Part shown: in pieces, positions 7,887-17,574 of the stretch
Layout of the letters: each line of letters starts with the position of its first letter
Position numbering within the stretch: position 1 is the first letter of the stretch
DNA from: Streptomyces sp. WAC 01529
Lineage (GTDB): Bacteria; Actinomycetota; Actinomycetes; Streptomycetales; Streptomycetaceae
Direction of reading: 5' to 3'
DNA length: 64,000 nucleotides
Assembly (NCBI RefSeq): GCF_003945545.1
Contig: NZ_CP029617.1
Coordinates: 372,001-436,000 of the forward strand
Notes under the pieces: generated by a model
Database searches by the model: none
The model's input: the letters and a program-made list of their open reading frames with translations, nothing else
What the model was told of the DNA's origin: nothing
Translations under genes and position numbers: made by a program

Positions 7887-10800
7887 TCACGCCGCGCCCC
7901 GCTGGCGCACGACCGAACCGGCGCGCCCCTTCACCACCTCCAGCTGCGCGTGCACCCGTCGGCGCAGATCGGCGACGTGGCTGACGATGCCGACGCTGCG
8001 GTCGCGTTCACGCAGGGAGTCCAGGACGTCCAGGACCTCGTCCAGGGTCTGGTCATCCAGGCTGCCGAAGCCCTCGTCGATGAAGAGCGTGTCGAGCCGT
8101 ACGCCGCCCGCCTCGTCCGTGACCACGTCCGCGAGGCCGAGCGCCAGGGCGAGCGAGGCGAAGAACGTCTCGCCGCCCGAGAGGGTCGCCGTGTCCCGCT
8201 CGCGGCCGGTCCACGCGTCGACCACATGCAGACCGAGGCCCGAACGGCCGCGTCCCGTCCGGTCGTCGGAGTGCACGAGGGTGTAGCGCCCGGACGACAT
8301 CCGCCGCAGCCGGACGGTCGCGGCCGCGGCCACCTGCTCCAGGCGGGCGGCCAGTACGTACGACTCCAGGCGCATCCTGCGTTCGTTGTCGGCCGAGGTG
8401 CCCGCGGCGAGGCCGGCCATCCGCGCCACCCGGTCGTGGGCGGCGCGCAGCGGCGCGAGGCCGCGCGTCCCGGCGGCGGTGCGGGCGGAGAGCCTGTCGA
8501 GTTCGGCGCAGCGCCGTGCCGCGGCGTCGCGCGCGGACGCGGCGGCCCGAAGGCGTCTGGCGGCGGCCTCAGCCTCCTCCCGCGCGGCCGGCAGGTCGGC
8601 GGGAGGCTGCTGCGCGGCGGTGGCCGTGTCCGGTTCGGCGAGGACGGAGCGGACCGCGGCTTCTTCGTTCCGCCAGGCGTCGAGGCGGTGCTGGAGTTCG
8701 CGGTGGCGGGCGTCGTCGAGGAGGGCGTCAGCCGCGGCGACCGGCGTGTCGAATCCGGCGCGGAAGGCCGCGTCGGCGAGGCGCGCGTCCGCCGCCTTGA
8801 GGCGCTCGGCCGTCTCGTCGGCGACGCGCACGGCGTCCGCGGCCTCGGTGAGCAGGGCGGCCTGCCGCTCCAGCTGGGCGGCGCGGGCCGCGACGCTTCC
8901 GGTCGTTCCGCGCGCGTGGGTCAACTCCTCTTCCAGGGCGTTCTGTTCGCGGTCGAGGGCCTCGCGCAGGGTGGCCCTCGACGCGGCACGCCGGGCGGCC
9001 TCCTGCCGGCCGGTGACTCGGCGGTCGTACTCGCGCTCGGCCCGCGCCAGCGCCTCGCGCGCGGCGTGCAGTCCCGAGGCGTGGTCGCGCGCTTCGGCGT
9101 GGGCGCGCCGCAACTCCTCCACGGCGGCGGCGAGTTCCTCGACACTCGGCTCGGTACCCCCGGGCGCGGACTCGTCCGCCCCCGTTTCGCCGCTTCGCGC
9201 CGCCGCTGTCGCCGCCGCCAGCGAGGCCTGTACGTCGCTCAGTTCGCGCTCGGCGGCCGTGCGGGACTCCAGGGCGGCGCGGTGGGCGGACAGCGCCTCC
9301 TCCTCCGCGCCGCGGTCCACGTGCCCGGCGCTCTTGCGGGCGGGGGCGGGGTGTTCCGTCGCCCCGCACACCGCGCACGGTTCGCCGTCGGTCAGGTGCG
9401 CGGCGAGTTCGGCGGCGATGCCGGTGAGGCGCTGTTCCTTCAGGGCGAGCCAGTGTTCGTGCGTGCTGGTGGCGTGTTCGCGGGCGGTGAGGGCGCGATC
9501 CTGTGCCGCCGCCGCGTCCTGGGCGAGCCGGTCGCGGCGGCGGGCCGCGTCCAGCCGGGTCCTCACCGGTTCGAGGCGCCCCGCCAGCCGCTCGGCGTGG
9601 GTCGCGGCCTCCTGGGCGGATTCGACGCGCTCCTGGAGGGCGGCCCGGGTGGCCTCCCAGCCGTCGAGCCAGCCCGCCGCGTCCTGCGACACCTCGTCGT
9701 CGGCGCGCTCCTGCCGGTCCAGGGCCGCGCGCTCGGCGGCGATGTCGGCGAGCCGCTGCTCGGCACGCCGCGCCGATCCCAGGCCGCCCAGCTCCTCGGC
9801 GGCCTTGCGCGCGGCGGCGGCGAGCCCGGACGCCCCGGCGGCTTCGAAGGTGCCGGGGAGGCGGCCACGCGCGCGTGTCTCCTCCTGCGCGGCCCGGCGG
9901 TGCTCCGCCTCCGCGGCGTCGCGCAGTGCGAGCGCCGGGGCGACCGTCTCCGCCTTGCGCGCCCGCTCCAGGCGCTGCTCGCACTCGCGCCGCTCGGCCT
10001 CGCGCGCGTGCAGCCGTGCGGCGCGCTCTTGTGCCTCGGCGAACCGGCTCTGCAGCCGGTCGAGTTCGCGTACGTCACCGAGTCGGCGCTCCGCGGCCAC
10101 CTGCGCGGATTCGGCGGCGGTGAGCGCGCCGTCCGCGATGGTGAGGCGCTCTCGGGCCGTCGTGCGGGCGACGGCGGCCCAGGCGAGGACTTCGGTGGCG
10201 AGGCCCGGGTCGCCGGGAGCGAGGTCGGGCAGGGGCAGTTCGGCTTCCCGGCCGTCTTCCGCCGCGGCCTGCTGCATGCGGTGCGCGTCGGCGAGGAGCG
10301 CCGCGTCGCCGTCCTTGACCTCGGCCGCGGTGGTGCGCCGCTGCTCGACGAGCCGCTGTTCGACCGCGGCGAACCTGCGGGTGTCGAAGAGCCGCCCGAG
10401 CAGCTTGCCGCGTGCCTCCGCGTCCGCGCGCAGGAAGCGCGCGAAGTCGCCCTGCGGCAGCAGGACGACCTGGCAGAACTGCTCCTTGCTCATGCCGAGC
10501 AGTTGGGCGATCTCCTCGCCGATCTCCTGGTGGGACCGGCTCAGGTCCTTCCAGCCGCCTTCCGGGGTGCTCTCGCGGAGCCAGCTCTGGGCCTTCTCGG
10601 TGGTCGTGCCGGTGCCCCTCTTCTTGGGGCGTGCCCACGGTGGCTGGCGGGTGATCTCCAAGCGGCGTCCGGCGACGGTGAGTTCGAGGCACACCTCTGT
10701 GCGCGTGCCCTGCTGCGCGTGGTCGCTGCGCAGCGTCATGCCCTGCCCGCTGCCCTGGCGCGCGCCCGGCACCGATCCGTACAGCGCGTAGCAGACGGCG

Positions 10801-10937
10801 TCGAGGACGGAGGTCTTGCCCGCGCCGGTCGGGCCGTGCAGCAGGAAGAGCCCGGCGGCGGATAGCTCGTCGAAGTCGATGTCCTGGGTGGTGCCGAAGG
10901 GCCCGAACGCGGTGACGCGGAGCCGGTGGAGTCTCAT
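7887..10937 (-). CDS. sbcC: SbcC, SMC-type exonuclease subunit
   Basis: 1016 aa. This is the ATPase of the SbcCD (Rad50-Mre11-like) nuclease that opens DNA hairpins and processes double-strand ends. Walker A GPTGAGKTS lies near residue 36, long Ala/Glu/Arg-rich coiled coils follow, the zinc-hook CAVC is near residue 520, the ABC signature LSGGETFFASLALALG near 918 and Walker B LFIDEGFGSLD near 950. The start overlaps the end of sbcD by four bases (ATGA), so the two are translationally coupled. In Streptomyces the function may matter for the long GC-rich inverted repeats and the linear chromosome ends. Confidence 0.95.
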   Translation of the reverse strand: MRLHRLRVTAFGPFGTTQDIDFDELSAAGLFLLHGPTGAGKTSVLDAVCYALYGSVPGARQGSGQGMTLRSDHAQQGTRTEVCLELTVAGRRLEITRQPPWARPKKRGTGTTTEKAQSWLRESTPEGGWKDLSRSHQEIGEEIAQLLGMSKEQFCQVVLLPQGDFARFLRADAEARGKLLGRLFDTRRFAAVEQRLVEQRRTTAAEVKDGDAALLADAHRMQQAAAEDGREAELPLPDLAPGDPGLATEVLAWAAVARTTARERLTIADGALTAAESAQVAAERRLGDVRELDRLQSRFAEAQERAARLHAREAERRECEQRLERARKAETVAPALALRDAAEAEHRRAAQEETRARGRLPGTFEAAGASGLAAAARKAAEELGGLGSARRAEQRLADIAAERAALDRQERADDEVSQDAAGWLDGWEATRAALQERVESAQEAATHAERLAGRLEPVRTRLDAARRRDRLAQDAAAAQDRALTAREHATSTHEHWLALKEQRLTGIAAELAAHLTDGEPCAVCGATEHPAPARKSAGHVDRGAEEEALSAHRAALESRTAAERELSDVQASLAAATAAARSGETGADESAPGGTEPSVEELAAAVEELRRAHAEARDHASGLHAAREALARAEREYDRRVTGRQEAARRAASRATLREALDREQNALEEELTHARGTTGSVAARAAQLERQAALLTEAADAVRVADETAERLKAADARLADAAFRAGFDTPVAAADALLDDARHRELQHRLDAWRNEEAAVRSVLAEPDTATAAQQPPADLPAAREEAEAAARRLRAAASARDAAARRCAELDRLSARTAAGTRGLAPLRAAHDRVARMAGLAAGTSADNERRMRLESYVLAARLEQVAAAATVRLRRMSSGRYTLVHSDDRTGRGRSGLGLHVVDAWTGRERDTATLSGGETFFASLALALGLADVVTDEAGGVRLDTLFIDEGFGSLDDQTLDEVLDVLDSLRERDRSVGIVSHVADLRRRVHAQLEVVKGRAGSVVRQRGAA

Positions 10938-12097
10938 CGGGCGACCTCGCGCAGGGTGTCGTCGGCGCGGACCGCGTCGAAGGCCGACCGCAGCACCGCC
11001 CGCTCGTGCCCGTCGGGGCCCGCCCCGCGCACATGGGCCACGAAGTCCTCGGCGATCTGCTCGTCGCTGCGGCCCTGGAGACGCTGGGCGTACGAGACGT
11101 CCGGGTCGTCCGGGGCCCGGTCCGGGTCGAAGACGAGGCTGAGGGTGTGCGGGAAGCGCGCGCAGAGGCGGGCCATGGGGTCGTCGGGGCGCACCGCGTC
11201 GGTGAGGGTGGCCTCGACCCAGGCTTCCTCGTGGCGGGTGAGGCCTGGGTCGTCGAGGAGTTCGTCGAGGGTGCCGCGGATACGGGCGAGTGCGCGCGGC
11301 ACCGGGCAGTCGACGCGCTCGGCCTCGATCTGCCCCTCGGGGCCGAGGTCGACGAGCCACATGCTCTTGCGGTGGTCGGCTTCGGAGAAGGAGTACGGCA
11401 GCGGGGAGCCGGAGTAGCGCACGCGCGTGCCGAGCGTCTGGCTGCCGTGCAGATGACCGAGCGCCGCGTAGTCGACGCCTTCGAAGACTCCGGCCGGCAC
11501 CGCGGCGACTCCGCCGACCGTGATGTCCCGCTCGCTGTCACTGATCTGCCCGCCGCTGACGAACGCGTGGGCGAGGACGACGGAGCGGGTGCCCCGCGCG
11601 CGGGTGGCGAGGTCGGCCCGCACCCGGTCCATGGCGGCCCCGATGACCGCCTCGTGGCCCGCCTTGGCCACGCCGAACTCGTCCTTCACCAGGGCGGGTT
11701 CGAGGTAGGGCAGGCCGTAGAACGCCACGTCGCCGTGGTCGTCGGCGAGGAGCACGGGCTCCGCGCAGGCGGCGGGGTCGGTGCGCAGATGGATGCCCGC
11801 GCGGTCGATGAGGCCCGCGCCGACGCCGAGGCGGCGCGCCGAGTCGTGGTTCCCGGAGATCATCACCGTCGGCACGCCGAGGTCGGCGAGCCGGTGCAGC
11901 GCGTCGTCGAACAGCTCCACCGCGGCGAGCGGCGGCACCGCCCTGTCGTACACGTCCCCGGCCACCAGGACGGCGTCGACCTCGCGCTCGCGCGCGGTCG
12001 TCACCAGGTGACCGATGAACGCGGCCTGGGCGTCCAGCATGTTCACGCGGTGGAACGAGCGGCCCAGGTGCCAGTCGGACGTGTGCAGCAGCCTCAT
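10934..12097 (-). CDS. sbcD: SbcD, exonuclease subunit
   Basis: 387 aa. It is a calcineurin-like metallophosphoesterase of the Mre11/SbcD family, with the metal-binding motifs HTSDWHLG at the N terminus, AGDVYDR near residue 47 and SGNHDSARR near 80. The later histidine motifs (VVLAHAFVSGG and ALGHLHGSQ) are also present. It partners with SbcC, whose ATG overlaps its stop codon. It starts a two-gene operon with its own upstream gap of about 95 bp before the YigZ gene. Confidence 0.95.
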   Translation of the reverse strand: MRLLHTSDWHLGRSFHRVNMLDAQAAFIGHLVTTAREREVDAVLVAGDVYDRAVPPLAAVELFDDALHRLADLGVPTVMISGNHDSARRLGVGAGLIDRAGIHLRTDPAACAEPVLLADDHGDVAFYGLPYLEPALVKDEFGVAKAGHEAVIGAAMDRVRADLATRARGTRSVVLAHAFVSGGQISDSERDITVGGVAAVPAGVFEGVDYAALGHLHGSQTLGTRVRYSGSPLPYSFSEADHRKSMWLVDLGPEGQIEAERVDCPVPRALARIRGTLDELLDDPGLTRHEEAWVEATLTDAVRPDDPMARLCARFPHTLSLVFDPDRAPDDPDVSYAQRLQGRSDEQIAEDFVAHVRGAGPDGHERAVLRSAFDAVRADDTLREVAR

Positions 12098-12192
12098 GAG
12101 CCCCGAGACTAACGGGCGGGTCGGACATCACGGGCGGCTGCTCCTGTAACCGCCGCCGTCCAGTGCCCCGGCTCCGCGGGGCGCGCCGCGCG

Positions 12193-12819
12193 TCAGGCGT
12201 CTCCGTACGCCTCTCCCCCGAGTTCGAACACCGCGCTGCCCGCCGTGGCGTCGGCCAGCCAGCCCCGGAAGGCGTCCACGTCGGCGTCCGGGAGACCGAT
12301 CTCGATGGTGACCGCGTCGCCGTAACGAACGTCACGCACCTCACGGCCCGCGGCACGCAGATCGTTCTGGACCTTGCCCGCGCGCTGGTGGTCGACGGTG
12401 ACGGTGGCGAGGCGGAAGCGGCGGCGGGTGACGGTGCCCAGGGTGTCGAGCGCCTCGCCGACCGCGCCTCCGTAGGCGCGGATCAGACCGCCCGCGCCGA
12501 GCTTGACCCCTCCGTAGTACCGGGTCACGACCGCGGCGACGTACCGCATGTCGCGGCGCAGGAGCATCTGCAGCATGGGGACGCCCGCGGTGCCGCCCGG
12601 CTCCCCGTCGTCACTGGCCTTCTGGATCGCCGCGTCCGCCCCGATGACGTACGCGAAGCAGTTGTGGCTGGCCGTGGGGTGCTCCTTGCGGACGCGTGCG
12701 ACGAAGTCCTGGGCCTCCCGCTCGGTGGCAGCGGGTGCCAGGGCGCACAGGAAGCGCGAGCGGTTGATCTCGGTCTCGTGCACGCCCTCGCGGGCCACTG
12801 TGCGGTATTCGTCCTGCAT
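12193..12819 (-). CDS. YigZ/IMPACT family protein
   Basis: 208 aa. The N-terminal UPF0029/IMPACT domain shows 'SRFLCALAPAATEREA', 'ASHNCFAYVIG', 'DDGEPGGTAGVPML' and 'RYYGGVKLGAGGL', which are hallmarks of the YigZ family. A small C-terminal domain (DUF1949) follows. The function is not firmly established; eukaryotic IMPACT modulates translation control. The start MQDEYRTV is preferred over an upstream ATG at 12879 because it gives the family N terminus. Confidence 0.92.
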   Translation of the reverse strand: MQDEYRTVAREGVHETEINRSRFLCALAPAATEREAQDFVARVRKEHPTASHNCFAYVIGADAAIQKASDDGEPGGTAGVPMLQMLLRRDMRYVAAVVTRYYGGVKLGAGGLIRAYGGAVGEALDTLGTVTRRRFRLATVTVDHQRAGKVQNDLRAAGREVRDVRYGDAVTIEIGLPDADVDAFRGWLADATAGSAVFELGGEAYGDA

Positions 12820-12928
12820 CACGCCAGCGTAGGCGCTCCTCGGGAGACGCCGGTGGCCGGGAGCGGTGCCGAGTGGCACAGGTCACTGTCCACGCGCGCG
12901 TGCCGTGCGCCGGGTACCGTGATCTCTC

Positions 12929-13672
12929 GTGACGTCACCCTCGATATCCGTGCCCCAAGTCCCGGAAGCCTCGGGCCCCTTGGCATCCCTGCTGGCCGCC
13001 GTGCCTGTCACCGTCGTCGAGACTTATGGCGACCCGGCCGACGCCGTGCTCTTCCCGGAGGAGGAGGCGGTCGTGGCGAAGGCGGTGGCCAAGCGGCGCG
13101 ATGAGTTCACCACCGTGCGGCACTGCGCCCGGGCCGCGCTGCACCTCATCGGCGTGCCGCCGGCCCCGATCCTGCCGGGCCAGCGGGGTGCGCCCCGCTG
13201 GCCGGACGGCGTCGTCGGCAGCATGACGCACTGCGCCGGGTACCGTGCGGCGGTCGTGGCCCGCGCCGGTGAGGTGACCTCGCTCGGCGTCGACGCGGAG
13301 CCGGGCGAGCCGCTGCGCGACCCGGACGTGCTGACCATGATCGCCGACGAGTCGGAGCGCGCGGCGCTCGCCGCCCTCGGCGCCCGCCACCCCGGCACAC
13401 CCTGGGACCGCCTGCTCTTCAGCGCCAAGGAGTCGGTCTACAAGACGTGGTTCCCGCTCACCGGGCGCTGGCTCGGTTTCGAGGACGCCCGGGTGCGGCT
13501 CGACCCGGACGGGACGTTCACGGCGCGGCTGCTCGTCGAGGGGCCCGTGGTGGAGGGCGTGGAGCTGAAGGTGTTCTCGGGGCAGTGGATCGTGCGCGAC
13601 GGGATCGCCGCGACGGCCATCGTCCTGCCGATCACCACTCCTGCCGATCCGTCCTCCGCTGTTCACGCGTAG
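12929..13672 (+). CDS. 4'-phosphopantetheinyl transferase, EntD/Sfp-like
   Basis: 247 aa from a GTG start. It transfers phosphopantetheine from CoA to acyl or peptidyl carrier proteins. The core motifs are present: 'RWPDGVVGSMTHC' before the fold, the metal-binding GVDAEP near residue 120, and FSAKESVYK near 165, whose Glu and Lys are catalytic. Such enzymes activate NRPS and PKS systems and siderophore synthetases. No carrier-protein gene lies in the window, so it probably serves clusters elsewhere. It is convergent with the amidohydrolase gene. Confidence 0.92.
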   Translation: MTSPSISVPQVPEASGPLASLLAAVPVTVVETYGDPADAVLFPEEEAVVAKAVAKRRDEFTTVRHCARAALHLIGVPPAPILPGQRGAPRWPDGVVGSMTHCAGYRAAVVARAGEVTSLGVDAEPGEPLRDPDVLTMIADESERAALAALGARHPGTPWDRLLFSAKESVYKTWFPLTGRWLGFEDARVRLDPDGTFTARLLVEGPVVEGVELKVFSGQWIVRDGIAATAIVLPITTPADPSSAVHA

Positions 13673-13714
13673 GCCTCCGTCAGACATAACGGCTATAGGA
13701 GACATCACGCGCAT

Positions 13715-15349
13715 TCAGGGAGCCGCTGCCCGGGATGAGGCCGCTGCCCGGTACGTGGGGCGGCCTCCGAGCCAGGTGCCCCGCACGCGCGCGTGGCGGA
13801 TCGCCATCGGGTCGGCGGTGCGTGGGTCGGCGGAGAGCAGGACCAGGTCGGCGGGGGCGCCCGGCGCCAGGCGCAGCCGGTCGTCGGCGCCCGCCTGGTG
13901 GGCGACCCCGGCGGTGGCCGCCGTCAGCGCCTCCTCGACGGTCAGCCGCTGGTGGGGGATCCAGCCTTCCGCCGGCTCCCCCGTGAACGTACGCCTGGTG
14001 ACGGCCACTTGGATGCCTTCCAGGGGGATGTGCGAGCTGACGGGCCAGTCGCTGCCGAAGGAGAGCCGCACGCCGTCCCGCGCCAGCTCGCCCATGGGGT
14101 ATTGCAGGGCCGCCCGGTGCGCGCCGAGCCGCGGGATGGACAGCTCGGTCTGGAGCGGGTCGGGCTGCGCCCAGAGGGGTTCGAAGTTGGCGATGACACC
14201 GAGCGCGGCGAAGCGGGGCAGGTCGGCGGGGTCGACCAGCTGGACATGGGTGATCACCGGGCGCCGGTCCCAGGCGGGGTTGGCGTGGATCGCGGTCTCG
14301 ATCGCGTCGAGCGAGGCGCGTACGCCCGCGTCGCCGATCGCGTGAATGTGGGTCTGGAAGCCCGCGGCGTCGAAGGCGCGTACCGCCTCGGCGAGCGCGC
14401 GAGGTTCCCACACGGGCATGCCGCAGCTGTGCGACGCGTCCAGGTAGGGGGCGAGCATGGCGGCCGTACCGCCCTCGATGACGCCGTCGCTGAAGAACTT
14501 CACCGTCCGCGCGGTCAGCAGCTCGCCGCCCTCCGCGGCCACCCGCGCGCGTGTCTCGGCGAACGGCGCGAGCTGCCCGCGCCACCGGTCGGGATCCGCG
14601 CGCTGGGCGAGGTCGACCCGGAAGGCCAGGGCGTCACGCCGGGCGGCGGTGAGATAGGCGTCGGCCATCTCCGGTTCGACCCAGGCGTCCTGCACCCAGG
14701 TGATGCCCGCGCGCGCGTACGCGTGCCCGGCGCGGCGCACCGCCTCGACGAGTTCGTCCGTGGCGCGCGAGGGGACCTGGTCGAGCACGAGGTCGCAGGC
14801 GTGCCACTCGCGCAGGGTGCCGAGCGGTGTGCCGTCGGGGCGGCGCACGATCCAGCCGAGGCGCGGCTCCGGAGTGCTCTCGCTCACCCCGGCCCTGCGC
14901 AGCGCCTCGGTGTTGCACCACACGGTGTGGTAGTCGTGGGCGCGCAGCACGACGGGCCGGTCGGGCACCGCCGCGTCAAGCCAGCGCGCGTCGAACTCCC
15001 CGTCGGGCGCGAGCGCGGGGTCGTAGGAGGCGCCGACGATCCACTCGGCCTCCGGGTGCTCCCCGGCCCACCGCCCGACTTCGGAGACGATCGCGTCGAC
15101 GGAGGCGAGCTCCTTGATCTGCGGCCCGAAGCTCTCCAGGCCGCCGAAGAGCGGGTGGGCGTGGCCGTCGCCGAAGGCGGCCATCAGCAGTCCGTCGCCG
15201 ATGTCGACGACCTCGTCGGCGGTGGCGGCGAGGGCGCGGGCCTCGTCGCCGAGCGCCAGGACGCGGCCGTCGCGCACGGCGAGCGCCGTGGTGTCGTGGT
15301 GGGGGTGGCTCCCGGTTCGGGTGGTGCCGAGGAAGACCAGGGTCGTCAT
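13715..15349 (-). CDS. Amidohydrolase family 3 (YtcJ-like)
   Basis: 544 aa. It is a metal-dependent hydrolase with an N-terminal beta-sandwich half, the metal motif DGHAHPLF near residue 66, and further family motifs 'IHAIGDAGVR', 'SDWPVSSHIP' and 'ADLVLLSADP' at the C terminus. Substrates of the family are usually N-acyl or formyl amides. The start MTTLVFLG fits family length. It lies 90 bp downstream of an APC permease on the same strand, so a two-gene uptake-and-hydrolysis operon for an amide or amino-acid derivative is likely. Confidence 0.88.
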   Translation of the reverse strand: MTTLVFLGTTRTGSHPHHDTTALAVRDGRVLALGDEARALAATADEVVDIGDGLLMAAFGDGHAHPLFGGLESFGPQIKELASVDAIVSEVGRWAGEHPEAEWIVGASYDPALAPDGEFDARWLDAAVPDRPVVLRAHDYHTVWCNTEALRRAGVSESTPEPRLGWIVRRPDGTPLGTLREWHACDLVLDQVPSRATDELVEAVRRAGHAYARAGITWVQDAWVEPEMADAYLTAARRDALAFRVDLAQRADPDRWRGQLAPFAETRARVAAEGGELLTARTVKFFSDGVIEGGTAAMLAPYLDASHSCGMPVWEPRALAEAVRAFDAAGFQTHIHAIGDAGVRASLDAIETAIHANPAWDRRPVITHVQLVDPADLPRFAALGVIANFEPLWAQPDPLQTELSIPRLGAHRAALQYPMGELARDGVRLSFGSDWPVSSHIPLEGIQVAVTRRTFTGEPAEGWIPHQRLTVEEALTAATAGVAHQAGADDRLRLAPGAPADLVLLSADPRTADPMAIRHARVRGTWLGGRPTYRAAASSRAAAP

Positions 15350-15439
15350 GCTGTCGGTTTCTCCTTGCTTGCCTACTCGCCTACTCGACTGCTCGCTTGC
15401 TCGCGGCCGCTCGCGGTTTCCGCCACCCTCCGCCACCCC

Positions 15440-16918
15440 TCAGACGCTCTCGGCGTCCACCGTCGTCAGCCGCTCGTACGCCATCGGATCGCGCGCCTTG
15501 ACGCGCAGCGCCAGCATGGCGCCGACGACGAACAGCACCGGCAGCGGGAGGATCAGGGCCGCGTTCACACCGGTGGAGGCGCCGGTGAGCAGATCGAGGT
15601 GGGCACAGACCAGGACGATCATGACGGCGAGACCCGCGCAGGCGAGCAAGGGAGCGGCGACCACCCGCCAGGCCGGCAGCGCGCGCCGGTCACGGCGGAA
15701 GAACCCGTACACGGCGAGGGCGGCGAGTGCCTGCATGAGCATCACGCCGAGGATGCCGGAGCCGTTGGTCCACAGGAACGTGACGGTGTACGGATCGACC
15801 CCGCTGACCACCGTCACGACGATCACCGCGAGCGCGAGGGCCGACTGCGTGAGCACGGCCGCGGCCGGTGCCCGGGTCTTCGCGGAGACCGTGCCGAGGC
15901 GGGCCGGGAGCAGGCCTTCCCTGCCGAGCGCGTAGAAGTAGCGGGCGGCGCCGTTGTGGAAGGCGAGCGTGGCCGCGAAGGCGCTGGTGATGATCAGTAC
16001 GTGCATGGAGTCGGCGGCCCAGGCCCCGCTGAAGCGCTCGGTGGCGGTGAAGACCATGTCGGCGCCGCCCTCTCCGTTCGCCACGGCCTGGGCGCGGTCG
16101 CCGTACGCGTTGATGATCATCCAGACGGTGAAGGTGTAGAAGAGCGCGAGGAACGCCACGGCGATGTAGGTGGCGCGCGGCACGGTCCTCTCCGGTCGCC
16201 GTGCCTCCTCCGCGTAGATCGCGGTCGCCTCGAAGCCGACGAAGGCGCCGATGGCGAGGACGAACATGCCGCCCGCCCCGGACGCGCCGAGATGGCCGGG
16301 TGACAGCGCCCCCAGGTCGACGCCCCGCGGGCCGCCGCCGTGCGCGAGGACGCCCGCTTCGAAGGCGAGCAGTACCAGCACTTCGAGGACCAGGGCGACG
16401 CCGAGGACCTTGGCGCTGAGGGTGACCCTGAGGTAGCCGAGCGCGCCGATGGCGACCAGTCCGCCCGACGCCCAGACCCACCAGGGCACATGGGCCCCGG
16501 TAAGGTCCTCGAAGCCCGACTCCGTGAACCATCCGAAGGCGGCGAGCAGTCCCACCTCGATCGCGTTGTACGAGAAGAGCGCGACGTACGCGGAGCCGGC
16601 TCCGGCCGGGCGGCCGAGCCCCCTGCCTATGTACGCGTAGAAGGCGCCGGCGTTGCGCACGTACCGGCTCATGGCCGTGAACCCGGCGGCGAAGACGATC
16701 AGGAGCAGGCCCGAGAGCAGATAGCCGAGCGGTGCCGCCCGGCCCGCCATGCCGATGGCCAGCGGGGCCACGCCCGCCATGACCGTCAGCGGGGCCGCGG
16801 CCGCCATGACGAAGAAGACCAGATCGCCGGTGCCGACGGCCCCGCCGCTGAGGCCGTGGGAGGAGGGAGGGGAGGTCGGTACGGAGGGAGGCGGTACGGA
16901 GGAGGGGGGTGCGGTCAC
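15440..16918 (-). CDS. APC family amino acid permease
   Basis: 492 aa from GTG 16918, which has GGGAG about seven bases upstream. Some 12 hydrophobic segments are visible, from 'LVFFVMAAAAPLTVMAGVAP' to 'ALILPLPVLFVVGAMLALRV'. The 'AIYAEEARRPERTVPRATYIAV' segment after TM6 is the classic amino acid-polyamine-organocation signature. The N-terminal 20 residues are a Pro/Ser-rich tail coded by a purine-biased repeat (GGTACGGAGG units). It heads the operon with the downstream amidohydrolase gene. The imported substrate is probably an amino acid or amine. Confidence 0.9.
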   Translation of the reverse strand: MTAPPSSVPPPSVPTSPPSSHGLSGGAVGTGDLVFFVMAAAAPLTVMAGVAPLAIGMAGRAAPLGYLLSGLLLIVFAAGFTAMSRYVRNAGAFYAYIGRGLGRPAGAGSAYVALFSYNAIEVGLLAAFGWFTESGFEDLTGAHVPWWVWASGGLVAIGALGYLRVTLSAKVLGVALVLEVLVLLAFEAGVLAHGGGPRGVDLGALSPGHLGASGAGGMFVLAIGAFVGFEATAIYAEEARRPERTVPRATYIAVAFLALFYTFTVWMIINAYGDRAQAVANGEGGADMVFTATERFSGAWAADSMHVLIITSAFAATLAFHNGAARYFYALGREGLLPARLGTVSAKTRAPAAAVLTQSALALAVIVVTVVSGVDPYTVTFLWTNGSGILGVMLMQALAALAVYGFFRRDRRALPAWRVVAAPLLACAGLAVMIVLVCAHLDLLTGASTGVNAALILPLPVLFVVGAMLALRVKARDPMAYERLTTVDAESV

Positions 16919-17437
16919 GCGCGTACTCCCGAGGTCGGAGACGCAGAGAACTAAACCGCTTCGGCGAGGGCGTGGGAAGGGGCCGTGAAATCGATCCACT
17001 CGCCCCGACGACGGTCGGAGGAGGTGGAGAAGGCGGAAACAGGCCAAGAAGTGCGAGGAGCGGGAGCACGCGCACCCGAGCCGAATGCGCCCCGGCGGCT
17101 CCCCCCTCGCCCCCTCTGCCGGCCGCTCCGCGGCAGGACAACCCCACTGCGGCCGATGCCCAGTTCAAAACGTTTTTTCCCTTGTGCACACATGCGTCAT
17201 TGAGTTGCGCACTCGTTGATTAAACCCACAAGTAGCAACGCGTTCACACACCGGCATATGCGTTTTTCCTATTGTCATACTTTCTGTCATGGTCTTGCAG
17301 CATCTTCCGGTTATGCACATAGCTGGGTGCTGCGACCTTTCCCGTCCCGGGTTCCCGATGAGCCCGGGACAGGCCGACGGAGCCCCCGCGCGCCGTCGAC
17401 CAGGGAAGCGGTCGTCACCTCTATCCGAGGAGACGTC
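16919..17437. other. Non-coding gap with an AT-rich block before the lasso cluster
   Basis: 519 bp without a convincing gene. The part from about 17160 to 17340 is much richer in A+T than the rest of the window and holds short palindromes (GTGCAC near 17185, GCATATGC at 17254). It divides the permease (minus) from the lasso precursor (plus) and should hold both promoters. No -35/-10 pair with good spacing stands out, so I make no promoter call. Confidence 0.6.
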
Positions 17438-17548
17438 ATGAAGAAGGCCTACGAAGCTCCGTCGCTCGTCCGGCTCGGGACGTTCCGGAAGAAGACCGGG
17501 CTGCTGGCGCGGTCCGGAAACGACCGACTCATTTTCAGCAAGAACTGA
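17438..17548 (+). CDS. Lasso peptide precursor, citrulassin family
   Basis: 36 aa. The leader carries the Y-x-x-P-x-L-x-x-x-G-x5-T recognition motif (Tyr5, Pro8, Leu10, Gly14, Thr20). Taking Thr20 as the usual penultimate leader residue, cleavage after Gly21 gives the core LLARSGNDRLIFSKN. Leu1 and Asp8 would form an eight-residue macrolactam ring with a seven-residue tail. Citrulassin A is known to have the core LLGLAGNDRLVLSKN with Arg9 converted to citrulline; ten of fifteen positions match, including the GNDRL segment and the SKN end. Arg4 adds a second arginine. The GAGGAG ribosome binding site ends six bases before the ATG. A glycine-1 core with a nine-residue ring is less likely. Confidence 0.95.
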   Translation: MKKAYEAPSLVRLGTFRKKTGLLARSGNDRLIFSKN

Positions 17549-17574
17549 CGACCGAAGGTTTCTGACCCGACGTC

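Noticed and set aside
7806..10865. A 1,019-codon plus-strand open frame
   Set aside because: It lies antisense to sbcC, which has Walker, zinc-hook and signature motifs.
15369..15405. CTACTCG/CTGCTCG-like short repeats between the permease and amidohydrolase genes
   Set aside because: The units are irregular and too short to call a functional repeat.
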